Assembly: GCA_002389645.1 (NCBI GenBank) | Contig: DGQE01000031.1 | Location: 124,001 to 188,000, forward strand | Direction of reading: 5' to 3' | DNA from: Flavobacteriales bacterium UBA4422 | Lineage (GTDB): Bacteria; Bacteroidota; Bacteroidia; Flavobacteriales_G; Salibacteraceae | DNA length: 64,000 bases | Part shown: positions 47,767-56,840 of the stretch, in pieces | Layout: each line of letters opens with the position of its first letter | Numbering within the stretch: position 1 is the stretch's first letter | The notes under the pieces: generated by a model | Told to the model about the DNA's origin: nothing | Seen by the model: only the letters and a program-made list of their open reading frames with translations | Database searches by the model: none | Translations under genes and position numbers: made by a program

Positions 47767-48344
47767 TGTTGACTTAATCTATCTACTAATGGTTGAAGTA
47801 TCTTTCGAAGGTTCAACCTTGCTTTTGAAAGGTTTGATTTTGATGTTCCCACGCTTATGTCTAGCATTTCTGCGATTTCATTGTGGTTATGACCTTCCAT
47901 AACATACAAATTGAAAACAGTGCGATATGCTGGTGAAAGCTGCTGAACAGCATCGGTAACAACATTGATAGGAACTTGATTGTAAATGCTTTCCGACACT
48001 TCTTCTTCTGCGGTCATTCCGCCAACCCTATCAGTAAGCTCGCTATCTGTAATTACAGGCTTGACTTTCTTCCTTCTGTAATTGTCAATTGCAGTGTTTA
48101 CAACTATCCTTTTTATCCATCCTTCAAAAGAACCATCTCCTTTGTAATTCCCAATTCCTTTGAACACCTTAATGAATCCATTCTGAAGAATATCTTTCGC
48201 TTCATCAGGGTCATCAGCATACCTCATGCATATGCTAAATAGGCGTCCATACAGTTTAGAGAACACTTCTTTCTGGGCTTTACGGCTTTGTTTAATGCAA
48301 CCTTCAACCAATTGCATTTCTTCATGTTTATGCCATATTCCCAT
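47763..48344 (-). CDS. ECF RNA polymerase sigma factor
   Basis: This 193-residue protein has sigma region 2 (about 25-95: RKAQKEVFSKLYGRLFSICM, DAKDILQNGFIKVFKG-like core, FEGWIKRIVVNTAIDNYRR) and region 4 (about 130-185: LSPAYRTVFNLYVMEGHNHN, EIAEMLDISVGTSKSNLSKA, the -35-reading helix). It is a group IV (ECF) sigma factor. Its start, MxLVEGCIKQSRKAQK in pattern, resembles the SigP-like factors that control T9SS genes in Porphyromonas, but I place it there only tentatively. The gene is followed in overlap by the putative membrane partner and preceded at 46 bp by a large T9SS type B protein gene. Confidence 0.93.
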   Translation of the reverse strand: MGIWHKHEEMQLVEGCIKQSRKAQKEVFSKLYGRLFSICMRYADDPDEAKDILQNGFIKVFKGIGNYKGDGSFEGWIKRIVVNTAIDNYRRKKVKPVITDSELTDRVGGMTAEEEVSESIYNQVPINVVTDAVQQLSPAYRTVFNLYVMEGHNHNEIAEMLDISVGTSKSNLSKARLNLRKILQPLVDRLSQH

Positions 48345-48390
48345 TTAACTAAACCATTGACGCTGAATACCTGTAAGGTTGCCCATTTTT

Positions 48391-51342
48391 TTAACGAAGT
48401 CCTCGATTGATTCCGGTTGAGCTTATAACAACCTGACCTCTCACGGTACGAGGCTCGCCATACTTATCTTTATAGTTGATAATGTAAGGGTAGCTTCCAG
48501 ATGGTACATATTCCCCAGTCGTTAAATATTTTCCATTCCATCCATAGTCTGGATTAGTTGAAAGAAATAGCTCTCGTCCCCATCGGTCGAAAATGCTCAT
48601 TTCGAAGCTCTCTAGTCTAATTCCTTCTCCACCAATTTTGAAGACATCATTTAAACCATCGCCATTTGGTGAGAAAGACGTTGGGATATACATTGTTTCT
48701 GCTAAGGAGTGGCGCAACGTCTTGGTCAATGTGTCTAAACAACCATCTTCTGAAATGGCTACAATGCTAACATCGTAAAGTCCAGTATCTATGAATTCAT
48801 ATGCGAATAGCTGGCTTTCTGAAAGAGTATCACCATCTAAGTACCAGATTATATTTTGAGCATTCAAAGACGCGTCTTGAAACTTCACTATTGGGTTCAG
48901 TGTGTTTGGATTCCCTGGTGAATTATTGTAATTCGCGGTTGGTGCTTCTAGTATTTGGACTAGGCAGTTTTTTGTTCTTGAAGAAATACAACCGAAATCA
49001 GTAACTGTCCATAAAGTCACATCATAGCAACCGGGATTTTTATATTGATGATTTACTGTGTCTATGTTTATATTTTGAGAGAGCGAGCCATCACCAAAAT
49101 CCCAAGTATATGTATGACCTGGTAAAACTTTATCAAAGAAAATCTCCACATCCGTCCCTGAACATGAAATTGCTGGATTCGCTTCGAAGTTTGGAGTGTA
49201 AGGCTCACCAACGTAAACCGTTTTTGTAGCCACGGCTTCAGGTGATAGGCACAAATCTGAGATGGTCACCTTATACGTTTTTGTGGTAGTTGGTCTAACA
49301 AACTGAATAGGTTCGTCATCCATGCTCGCTTCACTCCATTCGTATACATATTCATCCGGACCTCTAAATCCACCTCTACCAGAAGATATGAGGTATACAT
49401 TTTCGCCTATACATATTGAATCATCTTCAACTCGTATTTCTGCGTCTATTTGACTGTAGCCACCTACTTGAACAAAAACGCTATCCAAATAAGGAGGAGT
49501 TCCACAAAAATCACTTACCGTTACATAATACCAAACTGGCTCATCTGGACTCACGGTGGTTGATGGTCCGAAATTACCAGAACTCCAAGAAAAAGTATAA
49601 GCCGAGTCACCTCCAAATCCTGTTATGGGGATTGTAATCGTATCATAGGGACAGATAGTGTCCACAACTGGTATTTCCGAAAAGAGCGGTGGTCTAACGG
49701 TAATTAGTACTTCAGAAGTATCGCCAGCACAACCATTATCATCCACAGAATAAACAAAGTATTGAGTAGTTGTATCAGGAAAAACATTGAACGCCTGGCT
49801 TGTTGAAATCACAGTTCCTGTAAGTGACTCTTCGGTCCACACATAGTTAAAAGGTGGTGTTCCACCTGTAGAAGCTGCAACTAGTGATGCTGGATTTGTA
49901 ATACAAATCATTGTATCGTTAAACGCTTGAGTTTTTATGGAGTCTGGAACAGCAATTATAGCCAGCGCTGTTGCTTCACATCCATTATTATCAGTTACAG
50001 TTACCCAGTTTGAGTCAGGGCATAACTGAGTAGCCGTTTGAAGCGGTTCACCGGTAGACCATAAATAATAATAAGGGGCAACACCTCCATTTCCATTTCC
50101 TGTTCCTTCGGCATCACAACTGAAAATGCCAGGACATGACACGGCACCTAGGTTTGATGTTGAAGCTGTTAAAACGGGTGGTTCCGTTACATTGGCAGTT
50201 CCATTGGTGATATAACAACCTGAAGCATCTATTATAGTTACCGAATATGATCCAGCCGGTAAATTATTTAGGGTGTTTGTATTAGAGTTTACAATGTTTG
50301 TTTGAATTGTATCGCCACTAGAATCTTTCCAATAAAAAATATTCGGAAGTGAAGAAGCCGTGTTGGTGTCTATGGCCGTTAAACTACCCGTAGAGTCACC
50401 ATTACATAATACTGGCGTGTCTTGAAAAACGGGCACTTGGCAAAAAGGGGAAACCAAAACACTATCAATGGCAATATTTCCATTGTTAGAGTCTAGCACA
50501 GCGTAAACGTATTCACACTGAGTTGGGTACACGCCATTTGCAGGGCTAACTTCTAAGGTTGGACCCTCACCAACTGTATCTCCTTGGTAGATCCATTGCA
50601 ATGTAGCTGACGAATATCTCCAAGACTCATTAGTAGCAGTAAAAGAGTTGTCATTTCTTCCTAAAACAATAGTCGCATTGTTGCCCGGTAGGTTATGAAT
50701 TGCTTGAACTCCATCACCTCCTCCCCATTGAGGGCAAACAGGAACGTTCGTTAAATTATTTTCAATTACGTTGCTTGATTCAAATAAAACTACCTGAAAT
50801 GTTCCAAAGGTTGTCGTGCAACTAAACATAGGCACGGCAGACCACGTTACGACTAATTTCCTATTTGGAGCAACACCTTGAGTTTGGTATGTTACATATG
50901 GACCCCCGCCTCCCGTTCCTGGGTTCCAGTCTCTCCAAGGAGCCATTATAGTATTCTTGGGGACGTTAAAAGCAGCACTAGGTACAGGGTTCACAACCCA
51001 AGTTTGAGTTTGTCCACCTGTAAAACCTACCCATCCATTTGAACAGATGTAAAACTGCGTGTATGTGTTGCAATAAAAGTCAAATGAAAAGCCTATCGGA
51101 TAAGGACCTTGAATTTGATCGTCAAACAGAGTAACACTAGTTCCTCCAACTGTCTCAGTATTATATGGAATTGACTCTACCGAATAATCACAAGCACCAC
51201 CTCCAATGCCTTGTAAATCGAATGTTGCTGGAGGACAAAACCCTGTGTCATTTGTTGTAATTAAGTTAGCCGGGACCAAGGTTTGGCTAATTAATGGCAT
51301 TGAAATGACTGAAAATAACAGTCCTATTAATAGGTGTCTCAT
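48391..51342 (-). CDS. Large T9SS type B secreted/surface protein with nidogen-like, SprB-like and PKD modules
   Basis: This 983-residue protein has signal peptide MRHLLIGLLFSVISMPLISQ. The N-terminal part (about 50-270) has a nidogen-like pattern with GFSFDFYCNTYTQFYICSNG and APWRDWNPGTGGGG. Repeats of SprB/PKD-like type follow (VLCNGDSTGSLTAI; SGCYITNGTANVTEPPVLTA; DNGCAGDTSEVLITV). A clear PKD domain near residue 750 reads HTYTWDFGDGSLSQNI. The C-terminal CHU_C/type B sorting domain is MYIPTSFSPNGDGLNDVFKI, with IFDRWGRELF and YDW-like WNGKYLTTGEYVPSGSYPYII. It should be exported by T9SS to the cell surface and could bind carbohydrates or surfaces. It heads the sigma/anti-sigma-like module on the same strand. 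Confidence 0.9.
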   Translation of the reverse strand: MRHLLIGLLFSVISMPLISQTLVPANLITTNDTGFCPPATFDLQGIGGGACDYSVESIPYNTETVGGTSVTLFDDQIQGPYPIGFSFDFYCNTYTQFYICSNGWVGFTGGQTQTWVVNPVPSAAFNVPKNTIMAPWRDWNPGTGGGGPYVTYQTQGVAPNRKLVVTWSAVPMFSCTTTFGTFQVVLFESSNVIENNLTNVPVCPQWGGGDGVQAIHNLPGNNATIVLGRNDNSFTATNESWRYSSATLQWIYQGDTVGEGPTLEVSPANGVYPTQCEYVYAVLDSNNGNIAIDSVLVSPFCQVPVFQDTPVLCNGDSTGSLTAIDTNTASSLPNIFYWKDSSGDTIQTNIVNSNTNTLNNLPAGSYSVTIIDASGCYITNGTANVTEPPVLTASTSNLGAVSCPGIFSCDAEGTGNGNGGVAPYYYLWSTGEPLQTATQLCPDSNWVTVTDNNGCEATALAIIAVPDSIKTQAFNDTMICITNPASLVAASTGGTPPFNYVWTEESLTGTVISTSQAFNVFPDTTTQYFVYSVDDNGCAGDTSEVLITVRPPLFSEIPVVDTICPYDTITIPITGFGGDSAYTFSWSSGNFGPSTTVSPDEPVWYYVTVSDFCGTPPYLDSVFVQVGGYSQIDAEIRVEDDSICIGENVYLISSGRGGFRGPDEYVYEWSEASMDDEPIQFVRPTTTKTYKVTISDLCLSPEAVATKTVYVGEPYTPNFEANPAISCSGTDVEIFFDKVLPGHTYTWDFGDGSLSQNINIDTVNHQYKNPGCYDVTLWTVTDFGCISSRTKNCLVQILEAPTANYNNSPGNPNTLNPIVKFQDASLNAQNIIWYLDGDTLSESQLFAYEFIDTGLYDVSIVAISEDGCLDTLTKTLRHSLAETMYIPTSFSPNGDGLNDVFKIGGEGIRLESFEMSIFDRWGRELFLSTNPDYGWNGKYLTTGEYVPSGSYPYIINYKDKYGEPRTVRGQVVISSTGINRGLR

Positions 51343-51389
51343 TCGGCAAAATTAAAATTCTACTCCATTGACGTGAGATATAAATTCAG

Positions 51390-51419
51390 TTGCTTTAATC
51401 AACGGATAATTTAGCTTTG
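51390..51419 (+). promoter_or_regulatory. Promoter for mdh
   Basis: TTG (51390-51392), 19-bp spacer, TAGCTTTG (51412-51419): both elements of the Bacteroidota promoter at the ideal distance. It lies 29 bp before the preferred mdh ATG and is one of the best matches in the window. Confidence 0.65.
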
Positions 51420-51448
51420 TGAACCTTTAAATTAATGGAATGGAAAAT

Positions 51449-52381
51449 ATGAAAGTTACAGTTGTAGGAGCAGGAGCAGTAGGTGCAAGTTGCGCTGAAT
51501 ATATAGCAATAAAAAATTTCGCGTCAGAAGTGGTTCTGGTAGATATTAAAGAAGGTTATGCTGAGGGCAAAGCGATGGATCTAATGCAAACTGCTTCTCT
51601 TAATGGATTTGATACTAAGATTACTGGAAGTACAAGTGATTATTCGAAAACTGCGGAAAGTCAAGTTGCTGTAATAACGAGTGGTATTCCTAGAAAGCCA
51701 GGAATGACGAGAGAGGAGCTTATTGGCATTAATGCAGGAATCGTTAAGGATGTTACGGCTAACATTTTAAATCACTCACCTAACGCTATTATAATTGTTG
51801 TATCTAACCCAATGGATACGATGACTTATTTGGTTCACAAGGTAAGTGGTCTTCCCAAAAATAGAATTATCGGAATGGGTGGTGCTTTAGATAGCGCGCG
51901 ATTCAAGTACAGATTGTCTGAGGCCTTAGGTTGCCCGTCATCCGATGTTGAGGGAATGGTCATCGGAGGCCATAGTGATACCGGAATGGTTCCATTGATT
52001 GACAAAGCTGTAAGAAATAGTGTTGCTGTTTCAGAATTTCTATCACAAGATAAAATGGATGAAGTAGTTGAAGCAACCAAAGTGGGAGGGGCCACATTGA
52101 CAAAATTGTTAGGCACATCTGCATGGTATGCTCCTGGAGCTGCAGTGTCATCTTTGGTTCAGTCAATCGTTTGTGATCAAAAGAAAATGTTTCCATGTTC
52201 AGCGCTATTAGAGGGTGAGTATGGTTTGAACGATATTTCTATAGGTGTTCCTTGTATTTTGGGGAAAAATGGTATTGAAAAGATCGTTTCTGTTTCTTTA
52301 AATGACAAAGAAAAAGCTAAGATGGTTGAAAGTGCTGAAGGAGTTGGTAAAACCAATAAACTTCTAGATAGCGTATTGTAA
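51449..52381 (+). CDS. mdh: Malate dehydrogenase
   Basis: This NAD-dependent enzyme of the LDH/MDH family, 310 residues from ATG 51449, interconverts malate and oxaloacetate in the TCA cycle. I prefer this start because MKVTVVGAGAVGASCAEY matches the usual Bacteroidota N-terminus; ATG 51440 would add three residues. The Rossmann loop is VGAGAVGAS. The substrate-binding loop has ITSGIPRKPGMTREE (arginines) and VVSNPMDTMTYLVHK. The catalytic His lies in VIGGHSDTGMVPLID, where HSDTG is the local version of HGDT. It has its own TTG-N19-TAGCTTTG promoter and a hairpin terminator, so it is read alone. Confidence 0.96.
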   Translation: MKVTVVGAGAVGASCAEYIAIKNFASEVVLVDIKEGYAEGKAMDLMQTASLNGFDTKITGSTSDYSKTAESQVAVITSGIPRKPGMTREELIGINAGIVKDVTANILNHSPNAIIIVVSNPMDTMTYLVHKVSGLPKNRIIGMGGALDSARFKYRLSEALGCPSSDVEGMVIGGHSDTGMVPLIDKAVRNSVAVSEFLSQDKMDEVVEATKVGGATLTKLLGTSAWYAPGAAVSSLVQSIVCDQKKMFPCSALLEGEYGLNDISIGVPCILGKNGIEKIVSVSLNDKEKAKMVESAEGVGKTNKLLDSVL

Positions 52382-52401
52382 TCTTTAAGTCAAAAGGTTT
52401 G

Positions 52402-52431
52402 AAAAAGGGGCGTCATTTTGACGTCCTTTTT
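52402..52431 (+). terminator. Terminator after mdh
   Basis: AAAAAGG-(G/G)-CGTCA pairs with TGACG-T-CCTTTTT around TTT; one bulged G. The T run 52427-52431 completes it. Confidence 0.65.
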
Positions 52432-52493
52432 CATTCAATAAAGTTGAAAAAAATACATAAATCAGAATGCTACGTTTGAACAAGTTGAAATTC

Positions 52494-52501
52494 TATATTT
52501 G
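52494..52501 (+). promoter_or_regulatory. Candidate -7 box for secDF
   Basis: TATATTTG (exact TAnnTTTG), with an upstream TTTG (52475-52478) at a short spacing of 15 bp. The start of transcription would fall close to the GCCCTT hairpin that follows. Confidence 0.45.
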
Positions 52502-52504
52502 CAC

Positions 52505-52519
52505 GCCCTTTTTAAGGGC
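52505..52519 (+). other. 5' UTR hairpin before secDF
   Basis: GCCCTT, TTT loop, AAGGGC: a perfect 6-bp stem, 23 bp before the secDF ATG and at or near the expected 5' end of the mRNA. It could stabilise or regulate the message; no known riboswitch is recognised. Confidence 0.45.
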
Positions 52520-52542
52520 TATTTTATTAATACCGAATTATT

Positions 52543-55500
52543 ATGCAGAATAAAAGTGCTATCTGGATATTTACAATTTTGCTGTCGTTAGCTTGTGTTT
52601 ATCAGCTTTCGTTCACATTTGTAACGTCTAGCGTAGAAGGAGACGCTGAAGAGAAAGCCATTGAGCGATTAGACAGTTTGTTAAGTGTTGAGCCAGAATT
52701 AACGCTGCTTGAACAAGAGATCGCAAGGCAAGGCTTCGAACAAGAATATTTGAAGGCAGCTAATACTCAAGAGGTATATCCTGTTTTGGGATTTACGTAC
52801 GCTTATTGTAAAAGGAATGAGATTAACCTTGGATTGGACCTTCAAGGTGGTATGAACGTAACGCTTCAAGTTCAGGTAAAGGATTTGATCAAAGCTTTGA
52901 GCGACAATAATGAAGACCCTACTTTTAACGAAGCATTGAGTCTAGCTGTTGCGAAGCAAAAGGATAGTCAAGATGATTTTGTTACACTTTTCGACCAATC
53001 GTGGAATGAGATAAATCCAGGTGGTCAGTTAGCATCGATCTTTCATAATAGAGAAAACAAAGAAAAGTTTCCGATTGATGCTTCTAATGAAGACATTTTA
53101 ATAACTATTTCTGATGAGGCAGATGCTGCTGTTAGCAGAACAGAACAAGTGTTGAGAAGAAGAATTGATGGTCTTGGGGTGGTTCAGCCAACAATTCAAC
53201 GTCAGCCTGGAACAGGACGCATAATTGTCGAATTACCCGGTGTCAAGGATAAGGAGAGAGTGCGTAAAATTCTTCAAGGAACGGCAAAGCTTGAGTTCTA
53301 TGAGTGCTACGACAACGGAGAGATTTACAGTAGTCTTGAAAAAGCCAACAACCTTTTAGCTGATAAGCTTGGTGTGAGATCAAAAGATGTCAAGGATTCA
53401 GGGGATTCTAATCAGGTCGCAGAGGCAGATACTTCTTCTGTTGAAGAAGTCGTAGCAGATTCAAATAGTTTAGATGCTTTGCTTTCTGATCAATCAGTTG
53501 ACTCAGCGGCCGCAGACAGCGCTTCAATGTCAGAAATGGCTGCAGACTTTGCGGCTAAAAATCCTCTTTTCGCAAAGTTGAGACCTGCGATTTACCAAGA
53601 TCAAGAAAGTGGAGGGTACTTTGCAGGAAAAGGACCAACTGTCGGTTATGCGTCAATATTTGATACGGCTGAAGTGAATGAGATTCTTGCAAGAAGAGAT
53701 ATAGCCTCGTTGTTTCCACGCAGAATGAAGTTTTTATGGGCTGCAAAGCCTTATGATGAGGAAGGTAAGTTTCTTCAGCTTTTCGCAATGAATGTTTCTA
53801 GTAAGGATGGTAAAGCACCTTTAGAAGGAGACGTTATTACTAACGCGAGAGTAGTTAGTGATCCTCTTGGTAACCCAGAGGTTTCTATGAGTATGAATGC
53901 TGAAGGCGCAAAAACATGGAAGAATATTACTGGAGATGCTGCCGCTCAAAATCCAAAAAAATCTATTGCAATTGTTCTAGATAATTTGGTTTATAGCGCT
54001 CCAAGAGTAGATTCTGAAATTGCAGGTGGACAATCCTCAATTTCAGGTCAGTTCAATTTGGAAGAAGCCGAAGATCTTGCAAATGTGCTGAAAGCTGGTA
54101 AGTTACCGGCTCCAGCTAGAATTATTGAAGAAGCAGTTGTTGGACCAACGTTAGGAGCCGAGGCTATTCAAGCAGGGTTCATGTCCTTTGCTTTGGCTTT
54201 GGTGATCGTCTTGGCGTTCATGATATTCTATTATTCATCTTCAGGTATAGTTGCCGATTTAGCATTGCTCGCGAACTTATTCTTTGTGATGGGGGTTCTT
54301 TCATCTCTTGGTGCAACGTTAACATTGCCTGGTATTGCTGGTATCGTTTTGACAATTGGTATGTCTGTTGATGCTAACGTGTTGATTTTTGAACGAATTA
54401 GAGAAGAGCTTCGCGCTGGCAAGGGTGTTAGACTCGCCATTGTTGATGGCTACAAAAACGCTTACAGCTCGATTATTGATGCGAATATTACCACGTTGCT
54501 AACGGGTATTATCCTTTACATATTCGGTTCTGGACCTATTAAGGGTTTTGCAACCACATTAATCATAGGTATTGCTACTTCTCTTTTTGCGGCCTTATTC
54601 ATTACGAGGTTGATTTTTGAATGGAGATTGGATAGAAATGAAACTCCTTCATTCTCTTCTAAACTTACTGAGAACCTAATGTCTGCAGTGAATTTTGGCT
54701 TTGTGAAGAATAGAAAGATGTTCTACATAGCCTCTGGCATCATTATTTTACTAGGAGCGGGGTCACTTGCGACAAGAGGCTTAAACTATGGTGTTGATTT
54801 TACTGGAGGTAGAAGTTATATTGTCCGCTTTGACGAAACGTTTGCCGTAGGCGAAATTGCATCAGTTCTAACGGATGAGTTCGTAAATGAGGATAATCTT
54901 AAAGTTGCACCTGAGGTTAAGACCTATGGGTCTTCTAATCAAGTTAAGATCACTACCAAATTCTTGATTGATAGCGAGGATGAATCAGCGGATGAAGTTG
55001 TAGAATCAAAACTGAAGGAAGGGTTAGCTAAAGTAACTCCCGATTTTGAAATCATGAGTTCTCAAAAAGTTGGACCAACTGTAGCTGATGATATAAAGCA
55101 AGGAGCGATTTGGGCAGTATTATTTTCGCTGATTGTTATTTTCTTGTACATTATTCTTCGATTTAGAAAATGGAAGTTTGGCGTTGGCGCATTGGCAGCA
55201 ATGTTTCATGACGTGCTTATAGTGTTGTCATTCTATTCGATCTTGTATGGATTTATGCCATTCTCTTTAGAGATCGATCAGGCATTTATCGCGGCCATAC
55301 TCACAGTGGTTGGTTATTCAATTAATGACACGGTAATTGTGTTTGATAGAATTAGAGAGTTCATAGGTCTTCATAAAAAGAAAGAGCAAGAAATTGTTAT
55401 CAATGATGCATTGAATTCTACACTTTCTCGAACGTTGATTACATCGATGACAACATTGTTGGTATTACTAATGATTTTCTTTTTCGGAGGAGAGGTTATA

Positions 55501-55605
55501 CGAGGATTCGTTTTTGCATTGATCATTGGAGTTTTAGTAGGAACGTATTCTTCTCTCTGTGTGGCGACACCTCTAGTTGTTGATTTAGCTAAGAAGAATA
55601 AGTAA
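52543..55605 (+). CDS. secDF: SecDF protein-export fusion protein
   Basis: This 1,020-residue fusion of SecD and SecF pulls secreted proteins through SecYEG using the proton gradient. The SecD half has a first helix, GLDLQGGMNVTLQVQV, EQVLRRRIDGLGVVQPTIQ and a Ser/Asp-rich insertion of about 50 residues (283-335). EAVVGPTLGAEAIQAGF then precedes six helices with TIGMSVDANVLIFERIREE. The SecF half starts near NFGFVKNRKMFY, with GVDFTGGRSYIV, KVGPTVADDIKQGA and YSINDTVIVFDRIREF. All four D/R motifs appear intact. Large fused SecDF is the norm in Bacteroidota. A terminator separates it from tatA. Confidence 0.97.
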   Translation: MQNKSAIWIFTILLSLACVYQLSFTFVTSSVEGDAEEKAIERLDSLLSVEPELTLLEQEIARQGFEQEYLKAANTQEVYPVLGFTYAYCKRNEINLGLDLQGGMNVTLQVQVKDLIKALSDNNEDPTFNEALSLAVAKQKDSQDDFVTLFDQSWNEINPGGQLASIFHNRENKEKFPIDASNEDILITISDEADAAVSRTEQVLRRRIDGLGVVQPTIQRQPGTGRIIVELPGVKDKERVRKILQGTAKLEFYECYDNGEIYSSLEKANNLLADKLGVRSKDVKDSGDSNQVAEADTSSVEEVVADSNSLDALLSDQSVDSAAADSASMSEMAADFAAKNPLFAKLRPAIYQDQESGGYFAGKGPTVGYASIFDTAEVNEILARRDIASLFPRRMKFLWAAKPYDEEGKFLQLFAMNVSSKDGKAPLEGDVITNARVVSDPLGNPEVSMSMNAEGAKTWKNITGDAAAQNPKKSIAIVLDNLVYSAPRVDSEIAGGQSSISGQFNLEEAEDLANVLKAGKLPAPARIIEEAVVGPTLGAEAIQAGFMSFALALVIVLAFMIFYYSSSGIVADLALLANLFFVMGVLSSLGATLTLPGIAGIVLTIGMSVDANVLIFERIREELRAGKGVRLAIVDGYKNAYSSIIDANITTLLTGIILYIFGSGPIKGFATTLIIGIATSLFAALFITRLIFEWRLDRNETPSFSSKLTENLMSAVNFGFVKNRKMFYIASGIIILLGAGSLATRGLNYGVDFTGGRSYIVRFDETFAVGEIASVLTDEFVNEDNLKVAPEVKTYGSSNQVKITTKFLIDSEDESADEVVESKLKEGLAKVTPDFEIMSSQKVGPTVADDIKQGAIWAVLFSLIVIFLYIILRFRKWKFGVGALAAMFHDVLIVLSFYSILYGFMPFSLEIDQAFIAAILTVVGYSINDTVIVFDRIREFIGLHKKKEQEIVINDALNSTLSRTLITSMTTLLVLLMIFFFGGEVIRGFVFALIIGVLVGTYSSLCVATPLVVDLAKKNK

Positions 55606-55630
55606 TTTACTTTTCAAATAAATATATTTT

Positions 55631-55658
55631 AAAGCCACGCTCTTCGCGTGGCTTTTTG
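55631..55658 (+). terminator. Terminator between secDF and tatA
   Basis: AAAGCCACGC (55631-55640), TCTTC loop, GCGTGGCTTT (55646-55655) is a perfect 10-bp stem followed by T. It covers the GTG at 55648, which shows that the longer tatA frame starting there is not used. Confidence 0.82.
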
Positions 55659-55674
55659 CTGCAATTTTGAGCCT

Positions 55675-55902
55675 ATGTTGAATATGATTTTTCTGTTTTT
55701 CAATTTAGGAGGAGGTGAGATCTTTGTAGTACTCATGTTTGTGCTACTTTTTTTTGGGTCCAAACGCATTCCCGAGGTGGCTAGGAATTTGGGGAGAGGT
55801 ATACGCCAATTCAAAAATGCCGCAGATGATATTCAAAGAGATATCACTGATTCTGTGTCAGATGTGAAAAAGAGTATAGACCAAGAAAAAGATAAAAAAT
55901 GA
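55675..55902 (+). CDS. tatA: Sec-independent protein translocase TatA/E
   Basis: From ATG 55675 this is a 75-residue protein; ATG 55684 is an alternative, and the GTG at 55648 lies inside the secDF terminator. It begins with a hydrophobic helix (NMIFLFFNLGGGEIFVVLMF) and then VLLFFGSKRIPEVARNLGRG, the TatA/E hinge with FGxKxxPE, followed by an amphipathic helix and charged tail. TatA forms the pore for folded proteins with twin-arginine signals. tatC is not in the window. The stop overlaps the next ATG by 4 bp, coupling it with the antiporter. Confidence 0.93.
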   Translation: MLNMIFLFFNLGGGEIFVVLMFVLLFFGSKRIPEVARNLGRGIRQFKNAADDIQRDITDSVSDVKKSIDQEKDKK

Positions 55903-56840
55903 TTGTAGGTTGGCTGCAATTAATAGGCGGTTTACTAATCCTACTTGTTGGTGGTGAGTACTTGGTTAGATCTTCAGTAAAACTCGCTCTCCATTTAAAC
56001 ATAAGCTCTATTGTCATAGGCTTGACTGTCGTAAGCTTGGGTACTTCGTTTCCAGAGTTGGTTGTAAGTGTAAACGCTGCCTTGGATGGTCATCCTGATA
56101 TTTCTTTAGGTAACTTGGTTGGAAGTAACATTGCCAATTTGGGGTTGGTGCTTGGGTTAACTGCAATTGTTTTTCCAATTTCTGTAGAGCGTTCATCCAT
56201 TGCTTTGCATTGGCCTTTAATGCTATTGTCAACTTTGCTGTTGATTTTATTTGCTTGGGATCTTAACATAGAAACTTGGGAGGCATTTATATTGTTTGGG
56301 TGTTTAATAGCTTATAATGTTCTGGTTATTAAGGTTTCTGGAAGAACGGAAGGAGGAGACCTAGAAGTAATAGATACAAACATCGAGCGGTCTAATTCAG
56401 GGCTCATAAGAACAATTCTGATTCTCTTGGTTAGTATGGTGCTTTTAATATTTGGTGCTGATTTGCTTGTCGATGGAGCTGTTGAGGTTGCGCGTTCGTT
56501 TGGCTTGGAAGAAAGAGTTATTGCGATATCAATAATTGCTTTTGGAACAAGTGCACCTGAATTAGCTACTTCATTGATTGCTGTATATAGGAAGGAGACC
56601 TCCTTAGGTATTGGAAATTTAATAGGCTCCAATATTTTTAACATTCTTGCTATTCTAGGTATTACTGGAATTCTTCATCCAATCGATGTTAATCCTCAGA
56701 TTCTTTCTTTTGACCTTATCTGGGTATTGGGTATTCCATTGTTGATTACCCCATTTTTACTTTCAAGAATGAAGGTGTCTCGGTTAGAAGGTATCTTGCT
56801 TTTAGGGTTGTATTTATCGTATATGTATCTGATTTTTTAG
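55899..56840 (+). CDS. Calcium/sodium antiporter (CaCA family)
   Basis: This 313-residue membrane protein has about ten helices. The two alpha-repeats are characteristic of cation/Ca2+ exchangers: VVSLGTSFPELVVSVNAAL with ISLGNLVGSNIANLGLV, and IIAFGTSAPELATSLIAVY with LGIGNLIGSNIFNILAI. These GTS-PE and G-N-GSN motifs form the ion-binding centre. YrbG-like exchangers move Ca2+ out against Na+ or H+. The loop between the halves (about 143-165) is hydrophilic. It overlaps tatA by 4 bp, though the two roles are unrelated as far as known. Confidence 0.94.
   Translation: MIVGWLQLIGGLLILLVGGEYLVRSSVKLALHLNISSIVIGLTVVSLGTSFPELVVSVNAALDGHPDISLGNLVGSNIANLGLVLGLTAIVFPISVERSSIALHWPLMLLSTLLLILFAWDLNIETWEAFILFGCLIAYNVLVIKVSGRTEGGDLEVIDTNIERSNSGLIRTILILLVSMVLLIFGADLLVDGAVEVARSFGLEERVIAISIIAFGTSAPELATSLIAVYRKETSLGIGNLIGSNIFNILAILGITGILHPIDVNPQILSFDLIWVLGIPLLITPFLLSRMKVSRLEGILLLGLYLSYMYLIF

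Noticed and set aside
55648..55674. GTG start for a longer TatA
   Set aside because: That codon lies in the stem of the secDF terminator; ATG 55675 gives the normal TatA beginning.
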